From contig JAHBBC010000001.1 in NCBI GenBank assembly GCA_019915015.1, forward strand, positions 3,038,001 to 3,102,000: a DNA stretch of 64,000 nucleotides, given 5' to 3'. The notes under the pieces are model-generated. The model saw nothing but the letters and a program-made list of their open reading frames with translations. It was not told where the DNA came from and made no database searches. The first letter of the stretch is position 1. The number at the start of each line of letters is the position of its first letter. Position numbers and translations under genes: made by a program. Below, in pieces: positions 20,410 to 30,037 of the stretch. This DNA is from Auriscalpium vulgare. Lineage: Eukaryota > Basidiomycota > Agaricomycetes > Russulales > Auriscalpiaceae.

Positions 20410-23400
20410 ATGTCCCGCAGCTCCTCTGCTCTTGAAGACTCGCAAGTAAAGTTCGAACCTGGATCCAGTGACGGCGAGCAGCTCTGGGAGGCCATCGAAA
20501 TCGTCAAGGAGGATCACAAGCGTGGCTTCCTCGTACGATGGGCGGGAAACGATCCAAACACGGGCAAGCCATGGCCCAACTCATGGTCTCTGCGCGAAGA
20601 TTGTACAGACGATCTGGTACAGGAGTGGAGAGAGAAGCAGCGAGCAGCGAAGGGTGCGTACTTGTCTTGTGAAACGGTACGGTCGTCCGAAGATATCTCT
20701 CTAGAGAAAAGGACCTCGAAGCGGACACGCACTTCGCTTGTCTCCCTCTCTACGTCTACGACCTCCCGGACGACCCGTCATTCTTCCACCGGTACCGCGC
20801 AGCCTGTGGCGAGCTCTTCGAAACTCGCATCTGTCAACCAGCAGCGGAAGCGAAGTCGCTCTTCGGGCGCTCGGTCCTCACTCACCCCAGGTGTGGAGAA
20901 CAAGGGAGATGGAATTAGCGAAGCCCCGATGCACAAAAAACGTCGTGTTAACGAAAGCGAGGCCAAAGATGCGCAGCAGGCTCAAACCACTGTGCATAAG
21001 ACTCAGGCTAGCTCGAAGGGGAAGGGGAAGGGGAAGGGGAAGGCAGCCGCTGGGAGCATTGCGTCTCGCACCACCTCACCAGCTCAAGAAGTATCATCCC
21101 CATGGACTTTAACTTCTGGCGTCAAGGTCGGGCCGCCGAAGCGAAAATCGACTTCGCGCTCGGAGTCGACCAAGGCCCGCAGCCGGTCAACGGACGAGGC
21201 CAAGGGGAACGCCGGCATTGCGCCCGTCTCCACAGCCTCCAGCACACGTCCGCCGCTTACTTTAACGCAATCTCAAATAATTGCACTACGGGAGGAGGAG
21301 GAGGAGTCTACGCAGACCCAGGGTTTGCCCTTGGCACCTCATCAGGCCGATGCAGAAAATGGAGCAGAACGACATGGCGACGCTGAGTCACAGAAGGCTC
21401 CCGTGCCGAATGGCCATTTGCCATCTGGCCGCTCTTCTCCGCTGCAGTTGACCGGAGAGGCAGAAGTTGAGGTCACCCACGATCTCCCGGAGCTAGAGGT
21501 GTTCCGCAATGTAGATGAGGTTCTACGTTCTCTGTCACCCCTTCCATCGATCTCAGGCCAGCTCACTGTCGCCCATAACTCCCCGACAGTCAGTGTCGAG
21601 CATCGTACTGCAGACAGTAATTTCGGCCGTGCGGAGGCCCTCTCAACTGCTCAGACACGCACATCGCCCTCGCCGCAACGCGACTCACGTGTGCAGCGCA
21701 AAACTGCTCATCTTCGTCCCATTCCGCATATTTCGCCGTCCAAGTTTGCGCCACATTTACCCAGACCGCGCGAGCTCGAGCCACCTGATAGCTCCATCGA
21801 ACAATTCGACTCACCTATCAAGCGTGTCCGGGACGGATCGATCATACGCGAGTGGTCAGAAGAACAGCAACTGCCGCCCGCTGCATCCGGCAGCCGAGAA
21901 TCTGACCTGAAGAAGCGTACACGGGCTATGAAGGCGCATATGGAGGCGAGGAGGCGCCAGGTTCAATCAGCGAAACTACCCCTAGACGAAATTATGAAGA
22001 AGCCGACGTCGCTAGCTTTTTCGAAGACGAACCCGACGTCTGAGAAGAACCTTGCAGACGCGATGAGGGGGCTGGAATCGCAGCCGTCTCAGGTACAAAC
22101 GTCTGCAGCTATCGAGACGGTGCTTGAGCCTGAGCCTGAGCTCATTGCATCCGAGCAAATGTCCTCGGCGGGCGCGGTCGGGTCAAGTGACTCGAGGGAA
22201 CGCGACGTCCTGAGGGAGATGGAGGAGATGTATGTCGACCTCGACGGTGGCCAGCAGGGGGATAGTCAGATGTCCATCGACAGGCCCTCAGGGTCGGCGA
22301 ACGCGGTCCAGGTACATATCTCTTCAACGCTTGCCATCAGTGGCTGACGTCGCACTAGGCCTCGTCGCAGGATGAAATACCGGCTACCATATCTTCCAAG
22401 AATGTCTTTGACGAGAGCCAGGACTCGCTCCCAGACGTTAGCTCTCAGCGCTCTGAACTCGACAGAGCCTACAAGCTCCTACATATGAAGTCGGAAGAAA
22501 ACGCTCGTCTGCAGGCTCAAATCGAGGGCTACCAACATCAACACGATCGTGTCTCGTCCGAAGTCCAGACCGATCTCCTACCGTCAGCTCTCCTTTCGAC
22601 CCGGGACAATGCCGAAAAAGCCGCATTTAACGATGATCGGGAACAATGGGCAAGGGAGAAGCGTACGTTGCAAGACAGACTGCAGTGGGCCGAGGAGTCG
22701 AAGGCAAACGCAGAGACGGACGTCAACTTTTTCCGAGAGCAATACCAAACTGCTTCGGCATTTGCGAGCACGACTCGTGCGGAGAATGACGACCTCCTGA
22801 CGCGCGCGAAGCTCGCCGAATCGCAGGCGACTTACGGAGTTGCGCTCCTGCGCGCGACGTTTGACACCCGCATAGCTAAGCTCGAGCGCGAGGTGGCCAA
22901 GTACAAAGCTCTTGTGGAGTTGCTGACAGAGCGCGCTCGACGGACAGACGATGAAGTCCGCCTGCGAGCTGCTCTGGAGCCCGAACTTCGCCGCGAGAAC
23001 CGGACGCTCAGGGCAGACCTGGAGGAGGCCAGAGAGGAGGCTGACGAGAACGAGGAGAATCTCAGAGTCTCCGAGGGTCAGAGGAGGAAGTTACAGCGGG
23101 TCGTGGAAAAACTGAAAGCAGAGCTCGAGGAGGGTGCGAAGGTACAGCCCACAGGGAAGCAACAGCAAGTAGAACAGATTTCTGGCGACGAGGACGAAGA
23201 AGACGAGGATTACCTGCCTGAAGTGAATGGTCAAGCTTTGAGCGACGACGAAGAGGCATCCCCAAGACCCAGCAATGGAGACGTTGGAAGCGGCCGAGAT
23301 GCCTCTGCGTCTCCCGAACCTAAAGCTTTGTTCCATGCAGCTGCGGCCAGAAATCACAGTGGCATTGGATTTGATGACAGAGAGGACGAGGTTTATCTCT

Positions 23401-23558
23401 GCCGTTGGCGGTTTGAAGACAACAGACAGCTATGCCAGACTATCACTCGGAGTCAGGAGGTGCGTTTCAGTCAGTATTAGGATCATGAGCGGACTGTGTC
23501 TTACCACCCTCAGGACTTGCGCCTACACATCTTGACGGAACATGTGCCACTTACATGA
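20410..23558 (+). CDS. chromo-like / coiled-coil nuclear protein with a C-terminal Cys-His motif
   Basis: Three exons (20410-22311, 22359-23459, 23514-23558), all phase 0, give 1015 residues. Residues about 24-78 look like a chromodomain: WEAIEIV, FLVRWAG, then WPNSWSLRED and an acidic helix. A long disordered region follows, rich in Ser, Thr, Pro and Arg, with a KGKGKGK run and many SP/TP sites. Residues about 650-900 are a strong coiled coil, then an acidic stretch (DEDEEDEDY). The last 40 residues hold YLCRWR, a second Cys and LHILTEH, compatible with a degenerate C2H2 finger. Chromodomains bind methylated histone tails; here that is an inference. No clear yeast or animal orthologue is recognised. 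The ATG at 20410 (MSRSSSALED) was chosen over earlier in-frame ones because the extra residues are low-complexity. Confidence 0.75.
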
Positions 23559-24055
23559 ATATCATATCGGAAAAGTCGCACTTGGCACTTTTTTGTTGAC
23601 TTTGGCTCGGCTGCGCCATCGCAACGGAGGTCAATCCATTGTTCAATATCCGACCATTGACGACGTCGTGGTCGGTAGAGTCCCTCTTGCTTCTCAGGCA
23701 AGGATCATGTCATGCTGCACTATCTACTAGCTTCCTCCGAGAATGCTCGTCATATTGTCTGTCAATGGTGAGAGAATTGTCGATCAGCTGTCCGTTTGAT
23801 AAGCCATGGCTGGACAAGACCGTGGGCTACGCTGCCTGTTCTTAGGTGTCAGCTGCTCATTTTGTCAATGGGGGAACAGAACAGATCATGTCGAAGCTGA
23901 TGAAAATTACAGTCCGGCGATCTGTGGACAGAATACCGGTGAGAACTCTTGACCTGTACGTGCTCCAACGCGCGGGAAAACAGTATAAATCAACCGCTAG
24001 CTCATCCACCAAGTCGCCCTCACTCCTTTCATTGACACTAGCTCTTCGAACAAAC
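23559..24055. other. intergenic, promoter of SDR 3
   Basis: It contains TATAAA at 23984-23989, 67 bp before the SDR 3 start codon. No gene is seen. Confidence 0.5.
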
Positions 24056-25324
24056 ATGGTTTCTTCGAAGGGTATCGCTCTTGTGACCGGCGCTGCTCGT
24101 GGCATCGGCCGCGAAATTGCTCTCCGGCTTGCAGACGACGGCTTTGACGTCGCAGTCAATGATCTTTCTGGTACTGCTGAACTCGAGGAGGCCGCAAAAG
24201 CCATTGAAAGCAAGGGGAGGAAGTCTCTTCAATGTTTCGGGGACGTATCGGTGGAACAGGACGTCGTCGACATGATTGAGGCTGTCGTTGCTGCCATGGG
24301 CAGTCTCGACGTAGTGCGTTCATCCTTCCGTAATCAGACAGAGATGCTTACGATGTGTTCCATCAGATGGTGGCAAATGCTGGGATCCTCACCGTCCACA
24401 CGATCTTAGACGGTGCGTCTCTTCTTCCCCTATCTCCTATTGCGCACGCTCATGAGTTGCAGTTGATCCCGACGAATTCGACCGAACCTTGAGAGTCAAT
24501 GTTCGTGGCGTGATGCTCTGCTACAAGCATGCGGCGAAGCAGATGGTTGCCCAAGGACGAGGTGGTCGGATTATAGGTGTGTTCACCTTGGCCAATCTAG
24601 CGCCTGTATGCTCGAATGAACCTTTGTCTCCGTCAGCCGCCTCTTCTGTTGCAGGAAAGAAAGGCAGGCCAACATACACGTGAGAAAGGGTGATATCTCA
24701 TGAGATTGATTCAGGTTATCCGTACCTGTTTTCCTATTCCACCAGCAAATTTGCGGTGAGAGGAATGACACAAAGCGCAGGTGCGTCTCTTCACGATTGG
24801 AGAGTTGCGGCTCACCCAGTCTCATTTTCGATAACAGCTGCTGCACTTGGCAAATACGGCATAACTGTAAATGCATATGCGCCCGGTGGAGTAGACACAC
24901 GAATGCGTCAGTATAACCCATTTAATGCTCTAATCAACAATTGATGAATGCTCTATAGTTGACGACCTTGACGAACGCTTCCTCTCCGTCCTCGGGCCGG
25001 GTGGCGCGCGCAAGAATGTAATGCTGCTTATAATCACTCCACTAGCTGCGCTGTTGACAGATCGGTTTCCAGCTCGCCGCCAGTGGCTCAGTCGGTCGGA
25101 CTGGCGTTCCTGGCGATGTAGCCAATGTCGTATCTTTTCTAGCCTCGAAGGAGTCAAGCTTCGTCACTGGTAGGCCCAACCCTGCAAACCTGCGTGTCAG
25201 CACTGATGATCTCACACCTCTGCAGGGCAAAGCGTAGGTAGCAGGCAATATTCGACGTGATGATGATTGACTAACGCCTTACATTCCCCAGATCTGCGTC
25301 GACGGAGGTACTTACTTTGATTGA
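24056..25324 (+). CDS. SDR cluster member 3
   Basis: It starts MVSSKGIALVTGAARGIG and ends ICVDGGTYFD at 25324. The spliced product keeps TGAARGIG, MVANAGI, VRGVMLCYKHAAKQM, the catalytic YSTSK, ITVNAYAPGGVDTRM and VVSFLASKESSFVTG, so the enzyme is probably functional. The substrate is unknown. One intron, 24664-24714, has a GC donor (AAAG|GCAGGCC) where the paralogues at 26.5 and 29.1 kb have GT. The nearby GT alternatives break the frame. It is most similar to SDR 4, 630 bp downstream on the same strand, suggesting a tandem duplication. Confidence 0.87.
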
Positions 25325-25955
25325 CCGGATGTCAATTAAATTCAACCTATATGGAGTGCGTGTCTCGTTGCCCATCTAATTGCGTCCTCCTTGACGCCAG
25401 TCGACTAGTTCCTTCCCTATCGTAGTGCCTTCATGGGCTTGTGCATGATTAAGAACGTATCAAGTGCCGCCGTTCCTGATGACCTTGCCTTCTGTTGCTG
25501 CACGCGCTCACTTGCTGCGTTATCCTCTATCGGCGGTAGCACGGAACTTGTTACATGTGACATGGCTGCTTCCCTTTAAGACATATGTATGTCGTGTTGC
25601 AGGGCAGTAGCTTTAGTCACTTACTGACAAGGTGCCGTATGCCCACCGTTCCCCCTCTCGGCAGCAGGCCAGACAATCGTGAGTCATACTTGATGCTGGC
25701 ATCAAGATGAGTAACAAGGAACCTCATCTTCTTGAATAGTTCCTCCAAGTTCCTCAGTTGTATCGTGTGCTACCACGGTGTCCATTTACTTCGGCGAAGT
25801 CGGGCAATGCTGGCATTGAGAGAACCTGACACGAGAACGGTCGTGTCCGGTAGCTCAAAAACCCCGGTGTGTCTCACGACATTCATCTACCCGCTCTCTG
25901 AAGCCCCCTCTCACTGAAGCCCCCCTCACTTTTTTACGCACGCAGGTCGACTACA
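25325..25955. other. intergenic between SDR 3 and SDR 4
   Basis: No gene is seen. The motif TGAAGCCCCC is repeated twice at about 25900-25928, just before SDR 4. Confidence 0.5.
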
Positions 25956-27232
25956 ATGTCTGCGAGAGGTGTCGCTCTTGTTACCGGTGCCGCTCGTGGC
26001 ATCGGCAGGGAAGTGGCTCTACGGCTAGCGGATGACGGCTTCGACGTTGCTGTCAACGATCTCCCTGGTACTGGCGAGCTCGAGGATCTCGCCCAAGCAA
26101 TTGAAGGCAAAGGCCGGAAGAGCATCCGCTTCTACGGGGATGTGTCGGTTGAGCAGGACGTCGTTAACATGATCGAGGGCGTTGTCGCTGCCTTAGGTAG
26201 CCTCGATGTCGTGCGTTCTCTATTGTCTACAACTTATGGCAATCAGACACCTACTTAATGGGTGTGTCAGATGGTGGCAAACGCAGGGATTCTCACCTTG
26301 CAAACTGTCCTGGAAGGTGCCCTCCAATTTTTGTGCGGCTCTTCCAGAGTTCTGAGCATGACTGTAGTTGACGCTGCCGCATTTGATCGAACCATCGATG
26401 TCAATGTCCGTGGTGTGATGCTCTGCTATAAACATGCGGCGAAGCAAATGATATCACAAGGTCGCGGTGGCCGCATCATCGGTATATAATACTTTTCTGC
26501 TAACGTTTTCCGTTCTAACCTGTTCTAATTTTGTCTTCTCCAGGTGCTACCTCGATCGCTGGGAAGAAAGGTGAGCTGGCCATCAGTTTTCAACTTCAAG
26601 TTGATCTAACAGGAACGATGCAGGGGTTCCGTTCCTGTTCGCATACAGCGCTAGTAAGTTCGCAGTGAGAGGAATGACTCAAAGCGCAGGTGAGTTGGTC
26701 TTTGTAGCGTTTGTGAGCGCAGTTGCGACTTGTACATGCCTGGACAGCGGCTGAGCTTGGAAAGTATGGCATCACCGTGAATGCCTATGCGCCTGGAGGA
26801 ACAGAGTCTCGGATGCGTGCGTATATTGCCTATATTTTTATTTTCTGAATGTACTACCCGCCACTCTAGTTGAAGCACTTGACGGCCACTTCGTGGAGTC
26901 GCTTGGGCCCACTGGCCTCCGCGACAGCGTAAGATCATTGGTGTCGTGTTTCATCACGCAGCTCAGGCTGACGAGTGTCGTTAGATGGCTTCTACCAACC
27001 CGATACCAAGGACCGGCGTCCCGAGTGATATAGCGAATGTCGTGTCGTTTTTGGCTTCAAAGGAGTCTACTTTCGTCACGGGTAAGATATGCGTGCAGGT
27101 TGTCATTGATGGAGTGCTGATGAGCTGGGTGTCATCGTAGGTCAAAGCGTGCGTTGGCAAAGTTTCCTCGACCCTCTTCCACGACCTAATGCTACATAGA
27201 TCTCTGTGAATGGCGGCAGCCACTTCGATTGA
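25956..27232 (+). CDS. SDR cluster member 4
   Basis: It starts MSARGVALVTGAARGIG and ends ISVNGGSHFD at 27232. Motifs are intact: TGAARGIG, MVANAGILTL, VRGVMLCYKHAAKQM, a Tyr-Ser-Ala-Ser-Lys catalytic stretch, ITVNAYAPGGTESRM, and VVSFLASKESTFVTG. Introns lie at the same positions as in its paralogues. As a classical SDR it should oxidise or reduce a carbonyl or alcohol with NAD(P). Its 3' half was copied again downstream as a decayed piece at about 27880-28280. Confidence 0.87.
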
Positions 27233-27879
27233 AGCTATGTTGGCGGTACTTACCTGATAGCGGATAGGCGATTTGTTCTCTTATCATACCCGTACGCTGT
27301 TTGAGCTGCCCCAATCCATCGCACCACCCTGCACCAGACGTGTGAGCTGTGCGGCATGCTTATCCCGTCTTCTCAGACGTCAGGCGGAGGTGCAGCGCGC
27401 AAGGGCGGCATGGCATGAAGACAGCAGATGCGATGGGCCACCGCCGCGCCGTCGTTGGATGGCGGGCGGCCCGGGCGGCGCGAGGTGCCTTGGACGAGCG
27501 CGCCTGCCAGGATGCACAACCCATCTCCCCAACGTCTGCGCGCAGATCGACTGCTACGGCTTCTCGTCGCAAGCGTTCAACTTACCAGCCTTGTCTGCGC
27601 TCGCGCATCAAGTATTCATCCGCGTCGCCAGCGTGGTCTGTCTCGGGACTCAAACTCGGCGTCTTCCACAGAGTGTTGTATCTGCGTGAACTCCTGCAGG
27701 TATGCCTCTGTCTGCTCGCCCCCCTCCTCGCCTCATAGCGCTCACAGCTGATCGGCAGCCCAGAAACCCATCCGTCTCCCACACGTCTCCCCGCAAATCA
27801 ATTGCTACGACTTGCGGTCGTAAGGGTGCTGACTTCCATTACTGTACATGATGAGCTGCACCCATATGAAGACTCCGGC
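27233..27879. repeat. spacer with a diverged ~60-bp duplication
   Basis: A stretch starting AACCCATCTCCCC at about 27518 (to ~27578) recurs in diverged form at about 27764-27828, both followed by CTGCTACG/TTGCTACG and a CGTCGCAAG/CGGTCGTAAG block. No protein is recognised. Confidence 0.5.
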
Positions 27880-28280
27880 GCAACTCCGGCGGGCCTTGTC
27901 GATGTCGTATCTCATCACGCAGCTCCTGAGGAATGTCGTTAGCTCGCTTCGACCACCCAAGACGCGGACGGGCGGCCCGAGTGATTTAGCAAACGTCGTG
28001 TCGTTTTTGGCTTGAAAGGAGTCTACTTTCGTCCCCGCAGGTCCCTTGTCAACGCATGCCTCGACCCACGCCTGCGGATGCCGTGCCGTGCATTGGCCCT
28101 CTTTCGTGACCTAATACTGCATAAATCTCCGTGGATCATAGCTGCCGCCGCGGCAGCCACCACTTCGATACTCAAGGTGCGTAAGTCCCTGCCAAGGTCA
28201 GTTGTCGGCTCAGTCACTTGCAAGTCGTGGTACTTACCTGTAGCAGCCAAGTGGCAACTCCGACATGGCCACGGTGACTT
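27880..28280 (+). pseudogene. decayed 3' fragment of an SDR 4-like gene
   Basis: The sequence follows SDR 4 from its last long exon through the final exon and into the 3' flank (GGTACTTACCTG occurs after both). The block GTCGTGTCGTTTTTGGCTT is identical, but the next codon is TGA at 28013-28015 where SDR 4 has TCA. The final exon reads ATCTCCGTGGAT in place of ATCTCTGTGAAT and has lost frame. No 5' half is present. This is a partial tandem duplicate that has decayed. Confidence 0.8.
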
Positions 28281-28445
28281 GTTGTGGTATTCATACTACG
28301 CTTCTCGAGCTAGCTGGAGCATCATACATCGTGACTTGCGAGGCGCCGTGCCCAGTGCGCTAAGATAGCAGGTACCAATTGGCGCCAACTTGTCCCGAAG
28401 TTGGTATCCGAGTCAGCTGACGGGAGACCAGCATAAATCGCAGCA

Positions 28446-28455
28446 TATATATAAA
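28446..28455 (+). promoter_or_regulatory. TATA box of SDR 5
   Basis: ATATATAAAG, about 38 bp before the start codon at 28493. Confidence 0.5.
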
Positions 28456-28492
28456 GGGAACAAGGCTTTGCGCATCCTTCAGCACCATCGAA

Positions 28493-29804
28493 ATGTCTCT
28501 TACCAAAGGTGTAGCTTTTGTCACAGGCGCCGCCCGCGGTATGGGTCGTGGTATTGCCCTGCGATTGGCCCACGACGGCTTCGACGTTGCAGTCAACGAC
28601 ATCCCTGGCGCTGTGGGTCTCGAGGATGTCTCCAAGGACATCGAACGCCTGGGAAGAAGGTCTTACGTCGCCTTCGGCGATGTAACTTCTGAGCAGGACG
28701 TCGCTGGCGCAATAGATCGGGTTGTTGAGAAGTTGGGTAGCCTCGACGTCGTGCGTATTTCTTCAGCTTTATCGCTGCTATAGCTCATCCTCACCTTTCG
28801 CCATATCTCAGATGGTGGCCAATGCTGGGATAGCCTCCTTTGGAGGAGTGCTTGATCGTGAGTCCCTTGCTCTGTGTCGTTTCGTCTACAAATCACGGTT
28901 ATATGGTACAGTTACCCTCGAGGACTACGACCGTGTCATGGCAGTTAATGCGCGGGGAGTAATGCTATGCTATAAGCATGCGGCGAAGCAGATGGTTGCC
29001 CAAGGACGAGGTGGCCGCATCGTCGGTGCGTAATATATTTGTATCCTTCATTTCTTCATGTGTCTCAACGAGGCTTGATAGGTGCTGCCTCTTTGGCGGG
29101 TAAACAAGGTGGGATTTAATATATCATGCACACGAGGCCTAATCATTCAAAAGGGGGCCAGGGTACCCCGGTACCTTCGCATACTGTGCCAGTAAATTTG
29201 CTGTCCGAGGCATGACACAATGTGCAGGTGAACATCTGCGGCATACTGTAATCACTCCCTGTTAAGGCATGTGACTGACTCTTTCTCTTTCTCTTCGAAG
29301 CCGCAGAGTTGGGAAAGCACGGAATCACGGTGAACGCATATGCACCGGGAGCCATCGACACGCAAATGAGTTCGTCCCTAAAGCTGTCCCTAGCTCTAGA
29401 CCTTGTGGTTGACCATGTTATGATCTTGACAGTCGCTGATATGCGTGCACTGCCCTCTGGGGAGGCGACTATCAGTGCTGTGAGTGTTCCCAAATTTTCC
29501 ACCAACTCCACCCAGTCTCAACATATGCATAGTTGGTCGCGGCTTCGCCCATCGCACGATTGGGCATTCCCGAGGACGTGGCGAATCTCGTTTCATTCCT
29601 GGCTTCGAAAGAGTCTAGTTTTGTGACAGGTACTGTGCTGGTAGATACCTTTGAGCACGCCTTTCACTGACCTCAAGCTCCCGTCGTTTCCCCACCCATG
29701 CACAGGCCAGAACGTGCGTACATGCCCAAATCATATTGAGTCAGCTAATATTAATGGTTCCAATTCGGCAGATTGGCGTCAACGGCGGAGTGCACCTTGA
29801 CTGA
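28493..29804 (+). CDS. SDR cluster member 5
   Basis: It starts MSLTKGVAFVTGAARGMG and ends IGVNGGVHLD at 29804. It keeps MVANAGIAS, ARGVMLCYKHAAKQM, the catalytic pair in YCASK, ITVNAYAPGAIDTQM and NLVSFLASKESSFVTG. The frame is intact across introns placed as in the other four copies. It is the most diverged of the plus-strand copies: the cofactor loop has Met for Ile, and the insert around DMRALPSGEATISA is unlike the others. The substrate is unknown. Confidence 0.86.
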
Positions 29805-30037
29805 TCTCGAGTCGTGAGGTTGATGATGAATGAATAGGAAGTGCTTTCCCATCACTTCATCCCGTACTTATCTGCGCTTCACCGAGGTCCATTTGTACAA
29901 TTACAGCTCACATAGTACCGGGATTTAGTGACGTGGCCAATGCATATTCGTTAGTCTTGAGGTACAAACAAAAACTAGCTGCTGATATATCCTAGAGCCT
30001 CCCGAGGCATCAGAACTCATGAAATGTCGTAATCCAA

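Noticed and set aside
21016..21045. GGGAAG microsatellite as a regulatory repeat
   Set aside because: It is a simple in-frame repeat coding Lys-Gly within a disordered region.
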